Assembly (NCBI GenBank): GCA_021776565.1
Contig: JAJFFQ010000054.1
Span: 1-50,304, forward strand
Length of the DNA stretch: 50,304 nucleotides
Origin: Robiginitomaculum sp.
GTDB taxonomy: Bacteria; Pseudomonadota; Alphaproteobacteria; Caulobacterales; Maricaulaceae
Reading direction: 5' to 3'
The first letter of the stretch is position 1; every line of letters begins with the position of its first letter. Under the pieces are notes generated by a model. The model saw only the letters and a program-made list of their open reading frames with translations, had not been told where the DNA came from and made no database searches. Of the stretch, positions 1 through 9,270 are shown piece after piece. The position numbers and the translations under genes are program-made.

Positions 1-199
1 GCTAACTGCCTTTGCAAGGCTGGGTTTCGACAGACAGCTTCTCATAAAAGCACCTGTAAGGCGAGGTCTCTTTTTCGCTTAAAGGCGTCAAAAGGTCTTG
101 AAAATACACCATATTTCCTGCGCCCTTTCTCCTGTTTAACCTAAAAATACCTCCTCGTGAAATCAATCATCTGAATGAGTCTGGACCCTAGGCTTCCTT

Positions 200-2821
200 T
201 TAACCAAGTTGACGGCTGGCCATCTCATAGGAATTAGGGGAGAGGTCAGTGGTCTTCAAGATGTCTTCCAGGGTATTTTTGATGAGGACAGAGCGAACTG
301 GCTCCAACTGTCGCCAGGATTCAAATGCTCCTAAAAGCCGTGCAGCCAGTGCCGGGTTCAGGGGATCAATAATTTTGATCTGTCTGGCAAGCAAAGCATA
401 ACCACGCCCGTCGGCGGCGTGAAAGGCATGCTGATTACCCTGACTGAACACGCCGATCAGACTGCGCACCCGGTTGGGATTGTCGTGGGTAAAGTCCGGA
501 TGTTCAAGAAGGCGCTCTACCCGATCCAGTGAGTCCAGACGAATTGATGCGGCCTGCACGGAAAACCATTTATCCAGCACCAGCGGATTATCTTTCCATT
601 GGTTATAAAAAGCTTCAAGAGATTTATCGAACAAGGCAGAGCCAGAACGATCCAGCGCAAATAACGCTGCCAGGCTTTGCGTCATATTGTCGGCCTTTGT
701 GAAGATATCTGCGGCAAGCATAGTTCCCTGATTGTCTTTAAGGCGGGCCAGCAGTCCAAGGACTGTGCCGTGCAAGGCACGTCGGCCCGCGCCTTTTGCA
801 TCCGGGCTGAAAGGCTCTGTGGATCGGGTGCGGTTGAAGGTCTCCAGAAGTGCGCTCTTTTGTGTGTTGGCAAAAGTATTGAGCAGCTTTTCACGGGCGG
901 TGTGGATGCGGCCCGGGTCTGCCAACGGCATGTGCTGAAACACTGTAGACTCTAATGGTGGCATGATAACCAGCGCCGCAAAAGCTGGCTCTATACTGGT
1001 ATCGCTGGCCAGAGCGCCAAGGGCATCAAGATAGGCGGAATCCACCGGCGTGTTTTCGTCTTTTACAAGTGTTAATAGCACTTCAAGGCCGTATGATTGT
1101 GCTTCTTCCCAACGGCGAAAAAGATCAGGATCAGAGGTCATCAACCGGGCGCGTTCACCGGATTTGCGCTCTTGTTCCAGGTGAACCGGTGCAGAAAAGC
1201 CGCGCAACAATGACACCAAAGGTCGTACAGTAAGGCCGGTAAAGCACCAGCTTTGTTCGGCCTGTTCCAGAACTAAAATACGCTCAACTGGGCCGATGCT
1301 GGTTTCACCATCCAGTGTCATGGGCACGGGGCCGTTATTACCGATCAAACCGGTGCGTACGGGCATGGGCAGGGGGCGCTTGTCATTTTGGCCCGGTGTT
1401 GGTTCAGTGTGTTGGTGCAAGGTTAGCGTCAGGATGCCATTTTCTGCGTTCCAGCTTTCGTTTGCGCGAAGGTGCGGGGTTCCGGCCTGATTATACCATT
1501 GCTTGAAATTCGACAGATCAACATCGGCGGCTGTCTCAAAGGCGTGCAGGAATTGCTCTATAGTGGCGGCGGTGCCGTCCAGTGTTTCAAAATAATAATC
1601 CATGCCTTTGGCAAATGCCTCATCGCCAATAAGAGTTTTGAGCATACGGATCAGTTCCGCGCCTTTCTCATAAATGGTGGCGGTATAGAAATTATCGATT
1701 TTGAGGTAATGATCCGGGCGCACCGGGTGGGCGAGGGGGCCAGCGTCTTCGGGAAATTGCCGGGCGCGCAGGGCGATAACATCCTTGATCCTCGATATGT
1801 CGGCACCACGCATATCGGCAGAAAATTCCTGATCGCGAAAAACCGTCAGGCCTTCTTTCAGGCACAGATGAAACCAGTCTCGGCAGGTTATGCGGTTGCC
1901 CGTCCAGTTGTGGAAATACTCATGGGCAACCACAGATTCAATGCGTTCAAAATTCAAGTCCGTGGCTGTCTCGGCGTCGGCCAGCAGCACCGATGAGTTA
2001 AAAACATTCAACCCTTTGTTTTCCATGGCACCAAAATTAAAGTCGCGCACGGCAACAATCATGAAAAGGTCAAGGTCATATTCGCGGCCAAATACGTCCT
2101 CATCCCATTTCATCGATCGTTTTAAGGCATCCATGGCGTACACGGCGCGGGATGCATCGCCTGGATCCACATAAATACGCAAGGGTATCACCCGGTTCGA
2201 CATGGTGGTGAAACTGTCTTCGATCATATCGAAACCACCAGCCACCAGGGCAAACAGATATGCCGGTTTGGGAAACGGGTCATTCCATTGTGCAAAATGC
2301 CGCCCGCCTGGCAAACTGCCCGATGCGGTAAGATTGCCATTGGACAGCAAGGTTGGAAAACTATCCTTGGGGGCTTCGATACGGGTGGAAAAACGGCTCA
2401 TCACGTCGGGCCGGTCGGGGTAGTAGGTAATACGGCGAAAACCCTCGGCCTCGCATTGGGTGCAATAGCGACCGGCAGACATATAAAGACCACTGAGCGC
2501 CCGATTGTCTTTGGGGGAGAATTGCGTCTCGATGACCAGTTCAAATTTATTGGGTAGGTTGGTGATAGTCAGCGTTTCATCATCAAACTCATAAGAATTA
2601 TTACCCAGTGTCTCGCCATTCAGAGCGATATTGACCAGTTCCAGATTTTCGCCGTTGAGCACCATGGGTGCGTCCATTGCCCCTGTGCGTCGCCCTTTTA
2701 GGGTCGTACGTACCCGCGTCGCATCGGGTTCAAGCACAAAATCAAGATCGGTGGTCTCTATGGCAAAGGGATAGGGCGTATAATCGGCAAGACGTGTAGG
2801 CTGCGGTGTATCGGTGGGCAT
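200..2821 (-). CDS. pepN: Aminopeptidase N, M1 family
   Basis: Zinc aminopeptidase that removes N-terminal residues from peptides in the cytoplasm. Counting from the ATG at 2821, the protein has 873 residues, the usual size for proteobacterial PepN. The exopeptidase motif GAMEN is at about residues 264-268, the zinc motif HEYFH at 300-304, and the third zinc ligand, Glu in KEGLTVF, at about 323. These positions are almost those of the E. coli enzyme. The frame stays open for 31 more codons upstream, but AGGAAA lies about 7 bases before the 2821 ATG and the PepN-like sequence begins there, so I chose that start. It is divergent from crcB, with a gap of about 165 bp that must hold both promoters. 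Confidence 0.96.
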   Translation of the reverse strand: MPTDTPQPTRLADYTPYPFAIETTDLDFVLEPDATRVRTTLKGRRTGAMDAPMVLNGENLELVNIALNGETLGNNSYEFDDETLTITNLPNKFELVIETQFSPKDNRALSGLYMSAGRYCTQCEAEGFRRITYYPDRPDVMSRFSTRIEAPKDSFPTLLSNGNLTASGSLPGGRHFAQWNDPFPKPAYLFALVAGGFDMIEDSFTTMSNRVIPLRIYVDPGDASRAVYAMDALKRSMKWDEDVFGREYDLDLFMIVAVRDFNFGAMENKGLNVFNSSVLLADAETATDLNFERIESVVAHEYFHNWTGNRITCRDWFHLCLKEGLTVFRDQEFSADMRGADISRIKDVIALRARQFPEDAGPLAHPVRPDHYLKIDNFYTATIYEKGAELIRMLKTLIGDEAFAKGMDYYFETLDGTAATIEQFLHAFETAADVDLSNFKQWYNQAGTPHLRANESWNAENGILTLTLHQHTEPTPGQNDKRPLPMPVRTGLIGNNGPVPMTLDGETSIGPVERILVLEQAEQSWCFTGLTVRPLVSLLRGFSAPVHLEQERKSGERARLMTSDPDLFRRWEEAQSYGLEVLLTLVKDENTPVDSAYLDALGALASDTSIEPAFAALVIMPPLESTVFQHMPLADPGRIHTAREKLLNTFANTQKSALLETFNRTRSTEPFSPDAKGAGRRALHGTVLGLLARLKDNQGTMLAADIFTKADNMTQSLAALFALDRSGSALFDKSLEAFYNQWKDNPLVLDKWFSVQAASIRLDSLDRVERLLEHPDFTHDNPNRVRSLIGVFSQGNQHAFHAADGRGYALLARQIKIIDPLNPALAARLLGAFESWRQLEPVRSVLIKNTLEDILKTTDLSPNSYEMASRQLG

Positions 2822-2987
2822 GAACGGATTTCCTGATCTGCAATCGACTGGTTTCCAAGCCTGTGTAAATGTTGCTGGCCTGCAGGTCATCCCGGCAAGT
2901 GCAAAAGTTGCCATAAGTCTGGAGATATAAACGGAAAACTACAATGTTGCCTTGCTGCTTCGCGCGCACGAGGCTATCAGCGCAGTT

Positions 2988-3371
2988 ATGAAAACACTTC
3001 TTCTTACGGCGGCTGGTGGCGCGCTGGGTGCCAGCGCCCGGCATTTGCTTAGTCGCTATGCCTTGCATACCTTTGGCCCGGGTTTTCCCTGGGGTACGCT
3101 GTTGGCCAATACGCTTGGTGGCTTTGCCATGGGACTGTTGGCTGGGTGGCTTGCCTTTGGTGTTGATGGTGGCCGCAATTTTCGCTTGTTTTTAGGGGTT
3201 GGTTTGCTTGGCGGATTTACGACCTTTTCGGCATTTTCGCTTGAGGCAGCCCTGATGATTGAACGCAAGGCCTGGGGCGCGGCTTTGGGTTATGTCGGTG
3301 TTTCGGTGGTATTGGCAATCGGGGCCTTATTCATTGGCCTTTATGCGGGCCGGCGGTTTTTTGCATTATGA
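2988..3371 (+). CDS. crcB: Fluoride exporter CrcB/Fluc
   Basis: Small four-helix membrane protein that forms dual-topology dimers and exports fluoride. The 127-residue product begins MKTLLLTAAGGALGASARH and carries the family's GTLLANTLGGF segment and the GGFTTFSAFSLE loop, which holds the Phe and Thr residues of the fluoride pore. The ATG at 2988 fits the family's N-terminus; an upstream TTG at 2952 would add 12 hydrophilic residues without support. Its stop overlaps the start of the pseudouridine synthase gene by 4 bases (ATGA), so the two are probably translationally coupled. I saw no fluoride-riboswitch-like structure upstream. Confidence 0.93.
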   Translation: MKTLLLTAAGGALGASARHLLSRYALHTFGPGFPWGTLLANTLGGFAMGLLAGWLAFGVDGGRNFRLFLGVGLLGGFTTFSAFSLEAALMIERKAWGAALGYVGVSVVLAIGALFIGLYAGRRFFAL

Positions 3372-4339
3372 GCCGCGTTCAGACCATAGCCGTTAAAGCT
3401 GGTGAGGAAGATCAGCGTCTGGATCGCTGGTTCCGGCGGCGTTTTCCTCATATCAGTCATGGGGCGCTGGAAAAATATTTGCGCAAAGGCGAGGTGCGTG
3501 TTGATGGCAAGCGCGCCAAATCGGCCTTTCGTCTGCAAATCGGTATGCAAATTCGGCTGCCGCCTTTGCCCGAACGCGACGCCCCAAAACCGGTAGGCAG
3601 GGTCAGTGCCGAAGATGCAGCCTTTTTGCGTGAAATGGTTATTTACAAGGATGCGCGGGTAATTGTTTTGAACAAGCCTGCTGGTCTTGCGGTTCAGGGC
3701 GGCACCAAAACTCATCGTCACATAGACGGTATGCTGGATGCACTGGCCAAAAAAGGCGAGCGCCCAAGGCTGGTGCATCGGCTGGATCGGGATACTTCTG
3801 GTGTCCTACTTCTGGGTCGCGATGTGGCGGCCACTGCGGCTTTGGCCAGGACGTTCCAGTCTCGCAAAGCGCAAAAAATCTATTGGGCGCTTGTTCTGGG
3901 CGTGCCACGCCCGGAAAAAGGAATGATCGCCGGATATATGAAAAAGGGTATTGGCCTTGAGGGTCGCGAACTGATGATCTCTGCTCGCCATGGTGATCCC
4001 GATGCCAGCTATGCCCGCACCGGCTATGCGGTTTTGGCGCGGGCCGGGCAGCGTGCTTCATGGGTAGCCTTGCGCCCGGAAACCGGACGCACACACCAAT
4101 TGCGCTTTCATATGGCAGACATGGGCCACGCCATTGCAGGCGATCATAAATATGTTTGCGATCGCCCGGACATTGGTGGCTTTGAAGTGCAATTACACTT
4201 GCACGCCCGCGCAATCAGCTTGCCGCACCCTGATGGCGGCACACTTACGGCCGAGGCACCATTGCCGCCGCACATGCGCGCCAGCTTTGCTGCACTTGGA
4301 TTTAACGAACAAGAGGCGGGCGATGATCCGTTCGCTTAG
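3368..4339 (+). CDS. RluA-family 23S rRNA pseudouridine synthase (RluC/RluD type)
   Basis: Converts specific uridines in large-subunit rRNA to pseudouridine. The 323-residue protein has an N-terminal S4 RNA-binding domain (about residues 16-65) and a catalytic domain with HRLDRDTSG at about 137-145, where Asp140 is the expected nucleophile. The RPETGRTHQLRFH signature lies near residue 237. S4 plus catalytic domain fits RluC or RluD; RluC is commoner next to crcB in alphaproteobacteria, but the exact rRNA target cannot be read from sequence. It overlaps crcB by 4 bases and is followed by about 100 bp before ppk2. Confidence 0.92.
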   Translation: MSRVQTIAVKAGEEDQRLDRWFRRRFPHISHGALEKYLRKGEVRVDGKRAKSAFRLQIGMQIRLPPLPERDAPKPVGRVSAEDAAFLREMVIYKDARVIVLNKPAGLAVQGGTKTHRHIDGMLDALAKKGERPRLVHRLDRDTSGVLLLGRDVAATAALARTFQSRKAQKIYWALVLGVPRPEKGMIAGYMKKGIGLEGRELMISARHGDPDASYARTGYAVLARAGQRASWVALRPETGRTHQLRFHMADMGHAIAGDHKYVCDRPDIGGFEVQLHLHARAISLPHPDGGTLTAEAPLPPHMRASFAALGFNEQEAGDDPFA

Positions 4340-4440
4340 GCTTTGAACAAACGCGGCATATCGTCTCGTTGGCTTGTATTGTTTCATATTTTAACGCTTT
4401 TCGTGCATAATCGCCAATTAACGCATGAAAAAGGCGCACC

Positions 4441-5388
4441 ATGACCGACAAGCCGACAAACCCATCCCCGACCAATGGCATTACAGAAACAAAGTCAGGC
4501 GAAGCCAGTGAGGCTCTTCATCATCTGGCCGAAATGCGTCATGACCCTGATGCCATTCGTGAAGCCTTTGAAAACGGTGTTTACCCTTACAAAACAAAAA
4601 TCAAGCGCAAGGCATACGAAAAGTACAAAGCTGATTTGCAGGTTGAACTTTTGAAAATGCAGCGTTGGGTCGAAGAAAGCGGTGAAAAAATCATCATGAT
4701 TTTTGAAGGTCGTGACGCAGCAGGCAAAGGCGGCACCATCAAACGTATTACCGAGCATTTGAACCCCCGTTCGGCGCGGGTGGTGGCGCTATCGAAACCG
4801 TCTGATCGCGAGCGTAATCAGTGGTTTTTTCAACGTTATATCCAGCATCTGCCCACAGGCGGTGAAATTGTCCTGTTTGATCGATCCTGGTATAACCGCG
4901 CTGGCGTGGAACGGGTTATGAATTTCTGCGAGCCGGCAGAATATCTTGAGTTCATGCGTCAGGTTCCTGAACTGGAACGTATGTTGGTGCGATCCAGTAT
5001 TCGTATTTTCAAATTCTGGTTTTCAGTTACCCAGGAAGAACAGGCCCGGCGGTTCAAGTCCCGCGAGCAAGACCCGCTAAAACAATGGAAATTGTCGCCG
5101 GTTGACCGGGCCAGTTTCGATAAATGGGCAGACTATACCGAAGCCAAGGAGGCCATGTTTTTCTATACCGATACCGCAGATACCCCATGGACGATCGTTA
5201 AATCCAATGACAAGAAACGCGCCCGCCTTGAGTGTATGCAGCACCTGTTGGCCAGCCTGCCATACCCCAACAAGAATACTGGGCTTATTCGTGGTTCAGA
5301 CCCTTTGATCGTTGGTGGCACGCACCATGTTATCGGGCGTTCCGAACATATATTGGGAACCAGTTTGCACCCGGATTTGCGTCGCTAA
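4441..5388 (+). CDS. ppk2: Polyphosphate kinase 2 (PPK2 family)
   Basis: Transfers phosphate between polyphosphate and nucleoside di- or monophosphates. The 315-residue single-domain protein has a Walker A motif EGRDAAGKGG at about residues 89-98 and a Walker B/lid segment FDRSWYNRAGVERV at about 146-159. The length and single domain fit class I PPK2 (NDP-phosphorylating), but substrate class cannot be settled by eye. The first ~25 residues are polar and rich in Thr, Ser and Pro, probably a flexible tail. The ATG is preceded by AAAAAGGCGCACC, an acceptable ribosome-binding region. It ends convergently 12 bases from the GDYXXLXY gene. Confidence 0.93.
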   Translation: MTDKPTNPSPTNGITETKSGEASEALHHLAEMRHDPDAIREAFENGVYPYKTKIKRKAYEKYKADLQVELLKMQRWVEESGEKIIMIFEGRDAAGKGGTIKRITEHLNPRSARVVALSKPSDRERNQWFFQRYIQHLPTGGEIVLFDRSWYNRAGVERVMNFCEPAEYLEFMRQVPELERMLVRSSIRIFKFWFSVTQEEQARRFKSREQDPLKQWKLSPVDRASFDKWADYTEAKEAMFFYTDTADTPWTIVKSNDKKRARLECMQHLLASLPYPNKNTGLIRGSDPLIVGGTHHVIGRSEHILGTSLHPDLRR

Positions 5389-5400
5389 ATATCCTAAACT

Positions 5401-5982
5401 CTACCAGAGCGTATCAAGCTGACGCTGGCCGTCGATTTCAATGCCTTTTATGATGGCCCGCCCATCACCGCCCACCGATAGAATAAGCCGCATTTTATGG
5501 TCACGCACTTGCGCTTCCAGGCGCTTGGCCGATACCTCGTCGGCAAAATAGCTCTCGATATTGTATTGCACATTGATTTGCAGATTGTCGGGACGCGGGG
5601 TTTCAGAAAAAACTTGCGAGGTGTATGTGCTTTTCACAATACCCTTGATGAATATGGTGTCGGCACCTGGCTGTTTGTGGGTAATCGCGACAGGTTCCCA
5701 ATTGCCGTTTTCCTGTATTGCAACAGAAACATAGATGGTTTGTCCTCTGGTAAAATCATTCTCGCCTTGCAAGGCATGGGGTTCCAGTTGGTGAATGCTG
5801 GTTCGGATGCGCACATAATGGCCGCGAAATAGCGAACGTGGATCCACAGGCTCCATATCCAGAACCACTTCCGTTCCGCTATTGCGGCGGTGCTCATGGT
5901 CAATGGCCATAAACAGCAAAAACCCGCTCATTATGGCAAACACGATCAACAGGCGTTGGGTTGGGGACAAGGGCATTTTCAT
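5401..5982 (-). CDS. GDYXXLXY-type membrane-anchored protein
   Basis: This 193-residue protein has one N-terminal membrane helix (about residues 10-27) and an extracytoplasmic beta-rich domain. The segment LFRGHYVRIRTSIHQLE matches the position and form of the GDYXXLXY motif, here with RGHY in place of GDY. The family is named for this motif and has no established activity. In many bacteria it follows a DUF2157 membrane protein, exactly as here: its ATG overlaps the stop of the upstream gene by 4 bases, so the two are one translational unit and probably act together in the membrane. Identification rests on motif plus partner. Confidence 0.8.
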   Translation of the reverse strand: MKMPLSPTQRLLIVFAIMSGFLLFMAIDHEHRRNSGTEVVLDMEPVDPRSLFRGHYVRIRTSIHQLEPHALQGENDFTRGQTIYVSVAIQENGNWEPVAITHKQPGADTIFIKGIVKSTYTSQVFSETPRPDNLQINVQYNIESYFADEVSAKRLEAQVRDHKMRLILSVGGDGRAIIKGIEIDGQRQLDTLW

Positions 5983-7283
5983 GGCTCACCACCTTTGCCC
6001 AATTTTTTGCCAAAGCGCATGGCAATTAACGCCATAGTGAGCATCAACACCCCACCCATGAGGAAAAACAACGACGTACTGAGCAAGTCTTTGAACGTTT
6101 CAAAATAAACGTAAAGTGCCTCGGCGGCAAAGGCGATGCCGCCCAGCCAGAGCAGCATTTTCTGTCCGCTTTGCGCGCCTTTGAGCAAGGCCAGAATGGC
6201 ACCGGCAAAAAATACGGCCCCATACAGGGTTTGGGCGGTAAATACGCTTAACTGCCCGCTAAGTGGTACGATGCCGACGAGTACGATCGCGCCAATGACC
6301 GGGATGATCGCCTCGCCGCCGCGATACCTTTTTGTGCGAACAGAAACCAGCACAGCCCCCAGGCTCAGCAGGATCAAACCTGCGCTGGCTACCAGCCATG
6401 CGAGGGTGGATGAGGGCGCGTTGCTCAGGAAATCTTCAAAATTGAATTGTAATGCAAATGCTGATACCAGTAGGCCAATGCCGCTCCATAATTGGGCAGT
6501 CGCAGAGCCAAATACACTTTTTGCGCGCCCAATACCCGCCCATAACAATACGCCCAGTGTCAGAGTTGAATATAATGCCACTGCCTCAATTTCATGCAAA
6601 GCCCCGTACCACTCCGATGCAAGAGCAAGAAGATGAATGGCCCAGACCAGGCCGGTGAGCATTATCACATGGGCGCAGTCTATCGCCCGCAACTGCCGCG
6701 CACCTGCCCAGAGGCTAACGAGCAAGGGCGCCAGTAACCAGATCAGCGGGTTCATGCCGTCCAGTGGGCCGCTATATGAAACCTGCATCCACAAGGCCGT
6801 CAGGCCAGCCCCAAGCAACAATACCGGGCGCGAAGGTGTTGCCAGGGCCACGGCCAATGCCCCCAATGCCCAGATAAAAATACCATTGGGATAGTGCGCG
6901 GCGATATTGAAAATTTGCGCCACCAGCATAATGCCGCCGCCAAACAAAGCCGTGGCAATGAGCATAAAGGCATGGGCAAAAGCCGTTGCCTCACGCTTTA
7001 ACGCATATACCGCGATGCCCAATGTTGACCACATGAGGCCCAGCACCAATCCAAAACGTACAATTTTGGATATACCGCCCCAATTGGCACCAATAAATGT
7101 CAGCACTGCCAGCGCCATGAATACGGCCCCGAGCATGGCCAGTATTCCAACCACCGAGAGCTTTGAACGACGTAAGTCGATGTCGGCCATAATGGCCTCC
7201 CGACTGCCCTGAGGTACCAGGCCTTTGCTGATCCAGCGATCCAGATCACTTTTCAGGGCGCGTCGATACAGGGGCGTTCGCAT
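5979..7283 (-). CDS. DUF2157 multi-spanning membrane protein
   Basis: A 434-residue integral membrane protein. A soluble N-terminus of about 40 residues (ALKSDLDRWISKGLVPQ) is typical of DUF2157. It is followed by roughly a dozen hydrophobic segments starting near residue 45 (VVGILAMLGAVFMALAVL). No catalytic motif is visible and the family has no firm function. It is the first gene of a two-gene unit with the GDYXXLXY protein. The next upstream gene, the APC permease on the same strand, ends 49 bp before this start, so read-through from the permease is possible. Confidence 0.85.
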   Translation of the reverse strand: MRTPLYRRALKSDLDRWISKGLVPQGSREAIMADIDLRRSKLSVVGILAMLGAVFMALAVLTFIGANWGGISKIVRFGLVLGLMWSTLGIAVYALKREATAFAHAFMLIATALFGGGIMLVAQIFNIAAHYPNGIFIWALGALAVALATPSRPVLLLGAGLTALWMQVSYSGPLDGMNPLIWLLAPLLVSLWAGARQLRAIDCAHVIMLTGLVWAIHLLALASEWYGALHEIEAVALYSTLTLGVLLWAGIGRAKSVFGSATAQLWSGIGLLVSAFALQFNFEDFLSNAPSSTLAWLVASAGLILLSLGAVLVSVRTKRYRGGEAIIPVIGAIVLVGIVPLSGQLSVFTAQTLYGAVFFAGAILALLKGAQSGQKMLLWLGGIAFAAEALYVYFETFKDLLSTSLFFLMGGVLMLTMALIAMRFGKKLGKGGEP

Positions 7284-7332
7284 GAACCTAGTTTATCGCG
7301 TTCACTATTTTTCGCAATCACTCATTGATGAT

Positions 7333-8646
7333 TTACGCGTTGCGCCGGTCAAGGTGGCGCGTGATGGCATAAAATACCAATCCAGAGAGTGTAATCGCCA
7401 GGGCAAACAGCACTTCAACAGGACGGCTGATCCCCACATATAAAAGCGTGAAACCGGTTAGGGTCAAAAACACAAGCGGGGTAAGCGGATAGGCAAACAC
7501 CCGGTAGGGGCGATCGAGGTCGGGCTGTCGCCAGCGCAACACAAATAGCCCCAGCACGGCAGCAAAGCTGTTTAATGCCAACAACATGCCAGAGAACACC
7601 AAAATGCTTTCAAAGCTGGAAGTGATAATGAAAACCAGCGTCAGCACCGACTGAAACCAGATTGCCGTCACCGGGATGCCGTCCCTGTTGGTTTTGGCCA
7701 AGGGCCGCAACACGGTAAAATCCTCACCCAATACCTGCAACACACGCGGCCCGGCAATAATCATGGCGCTAACCGTCGAGACCAGCAACAGCGCCAGCGC
7801 CACGCCAATAAAGCGCGCCCCGGTGGTGCCAAAGGCGTATTGCGCCGCGATATAGCCAATTTCCAGCTTGCCGACCATGGCGTCCATAGGGGCCACACGC
7901 AAGAACATATAGTTCAGTGCTAGATAGAGCAGCATCACCAGTGCCGTGCCGACGAACAATACCCTGGGCAAAATCCGCTGGGGGTTTTGCACTTCGCCGC
8001 TAAGGTACGTGGCGGCATTCCAGCCGGTATAGGCATAGCTGACATAAATCAACGACACCGCAAAGGCGCTGGAAAACATTAGCCCGGTATGCCCTGATGC
8101 TGGCAGAACACTGATCGCTTGCGGCATGGGAACCAGGATCAGGGCGGCAGCACAAAAGGCGCAGATCAGCACAATTTTCAGCGCGGTGAATACCACTTGC
8201 GTGCTGCCAGAATTGCGGTGCGTGCTGGCATGAACCAGGGTCATCACGATGACCAATGTGCTGGCCAGTGCCTTGACTACCCAGGGGCCAGACCCGGCCT
8301 CGGGCAGGATCGAGACAAAATAGGTGCCAAAGGTAATGGCGGCCAGCGCCGTGGGCGCAGCAAAGCCAATCAATGCCGACATCCAGCCGGAAACAAATCC
8401 CGCCGCAGGGTGATAAATCCTGCCCAGAAAATTGTATTCTCCGCCAGAGCGGGGCAGGGCAGCACCCAGTTCGGCATAACTCATCGCGCCGCATAGCGCC
8501 GCCAGACCACCAACAACCCACAGCATCAACAAGACAAAGGGGGCGCGAATATCCTGTAACTGATAACCAAGGCTGGTGAAAACACCTGTGCCGATCATGT
8601 TGGCAATGACCACGGCGGTGGCCGTCCAGAACTTAAACTTGTGCAT
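7333..8646 (-). CDS. APC-superfamily amino acid permease
   Basis: Secondary transporter of the amino acid-polyamine-organocation superfamily in the inner membrane. The 437-residue protein starts with TM1 carrying the unwound-helix motif MIGTGVFTSLG (about residues 17-27), followed by ELGAALPRSGGEYNFLGR in the TM2 region. It has about 12 hydrophobic segments. Substrate is not predictable; the sequence is closer to the LAT/y+LAT-like bacterial branch than to polyamine antiporters. A GTG at 8652 is in frame, but AGGGG lies 9 bases before the ATG at 8646, which I prefer. The whole 8.65-9.37 kb repeat-rich gap is upstream of this gene, so any cis-regulation there would act on it. Confidence 0.88.
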   Translation of the reverse strand: MHKFKFWTATAVVIANMIGTGVFTSLGYQLQDIRAPFVLLMLWVVGGLAALCGAMSYAELGAALPRSGGEYNFLGRIYHPAAGFVSGWMSALIGFAAPTALAAITFGTYFVSILPEAGSGPWVVKALASTLVIVMTLVHASTHRNSGSTQVVFTALKIVLICAFCAAALILVPMPQAISVLPASGHTGLMFSSAFAVSLIYVSYAYTGWNAATYLSGEVQNPQRILPRVLFVGTALVMLLYLALNYMFLRVAPMDAMVGKLEIGYIAAQYAFGTTGARFIGVALALLLVSTVSAMIIAGPRVLQVLGEDFTVLRPLAKTNRDGIPVTAIWFQSVLTLVFIITSSFESILVFSGMLLALNSFAAVLGLFVLRWRQPDLDRPYRVFAYPLTPLVFLTLTGFTLLYVGISRPVEVLFALAITLSGLVFYAITRHLDRRNA

Positions 8647-8726
8647 ACTCACTCACCCCTGATGGCCTGTGAGCGATGCTAACCGTGAATACAGGGCGTG
8701 GACAAGGGGGAATGGGGTTTTGCTTG

Positions 8727-8820
8727 CCCTATCACTTTGCTATTTGAGGGCTTTTCCTAACCCTACCGCTTTGCTATTTGAGGGTTTTTCCTAACCCTAC
8801 CGCTTTGCTATTTGAGGGCT
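8727..8820 (+). repeat. Tandem 34-bp hairpin repeat, 2.8 units
   Basis: Units start at 8727, 8761 and 8795, each 34 bp; the last is cut after 26 bp. Each has a short stem around a loop related to ACCGCTTTGCTATTTG. Unit 1 pairs GCCCT with AGGGC and unit 2 pairs AACCCT with AGGGTT, so the stem base changes on both sides. T-rich sequence follows units 1 and 2. The loop core recurs at 31311-31376. It looks like a terminator-like hairpin, but no plus-strand gene ends just before it. Confidence 0.85.
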
Positions 8821-8920
8821 AAGGCCTTTCCGGCAGTTCTGGTTTTGCAAACCTAGTACTGTCCAAATTGCACGATTATAACTGGTCTTGAGAGGGTGGG
8901 GATAAGTAAGTATTATTTGT

Positions 8921-8952
8921 GCTATCGCGGTGCTGGCGCCCGCTATATGAGC
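8921..8952 (+). repeat. Single copy of the GCTCATATAGC hairpin repeat
   Basis: The 32 bases here are the exact reverse complement of bases 39572-39603, the third unit of the array beside tRNA-Val. The element is an imperfect palindrome: GCTCATATAGC at one end and GCGATAGC at the other, with a GC-rich centre. It lies about 270 bp upstream of the APC permease start and just before the phased GGG(A/T)C array. Confidence 0.9.
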
Positions 8953-8963
8953 ACGTATTTCCA

Positions 8964-9089
8964 AGGGTCACGCAGGGTCAATAAGGGGCATTTAAGGGAC
9001 GTTTAAGGGACAAATTAGCGCACTCAAGGGTCAGTTAAGGGACAGATGAAGGGTACCCAAGGGTCAAGGGGTGTCCCTTAAACGACCCT
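8964..9089. promoter_or_regulatory. Helically phased array of GGG(A/T)C motifs
   Basis: AGGG cores begin at 8964, 8974, 8984, 8995, 9006, 9027, 9038, 9050, 9060 and 9067. Two copies in the opposite orientation have CCCT at 9075-9078 and 9086-9089. Most spacings are 10-12 bp, with one of 21, close to one or two helical turns. The usual extended forms are AAGGGTCA and TTAAGGGAC. Bases 8993-9012 and 9072-9091 are inverted copies matching at 18 of 20 positions, so the region could also fold into a long stem-loop. It lies upstream of the APC permease. A multi-site operator is my inference; a decayed minisatellite is the alternative. Confidence 0.5.
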
Positions 9090-9208
9090 TGTGAGCGTGG
9101 ATGGGGATAAGATGCTGGTTATCCTCTTTTCTTCTCATCTCATTCGTCGCCCGACCGCTTGACCGAAGGGGCCATGATGAATGGCTATCAATACGAACAA
9201 CCATATGG

Positions 9209-9231
9209 ATTCTCCGGTCAAGCCGGAGAAT
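9209..9231. repeat. CCGG palindromic hairpin
   Basis: ATTCTCCGG (9209-9217) and CCGGAGAAT (9223-9231) form a perfect 9-bp stem around a 5-base loop, followed by GAC. It has the form of one half of the GTCAT...CCGG...CCGG...ATGAC intergenic repeats found elsewhere in this window (19206, 32029, 34466). Confidence 0.7.
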
Positions 9232-9270
9232 GACGAGAGTATTTGTTGCCAATCAAGAAGTTCTAAACAC

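Noticed and set aside
2-112. 36-residue reading frame on the minus strand downstream of pepN, with AGGAA before its ATG
   Set aside because: It is too short, has no recognisable similarity and reaches the window edge. The 199 bp to the left of pepN show nothing else I can support.
1472-1996. 174-residue plus-strand reading frame inside pepN
   Set aside because: It is antisense to conserved PepN sequence, including the zinc-binding region, with no start signals.
2822-2987. Fluoride riboswitch upstream of crcB
   Set aside because: I could not fit the conserved pseudoknot sequence. The gap is mainly the pepN/crcB divergent promoter region.
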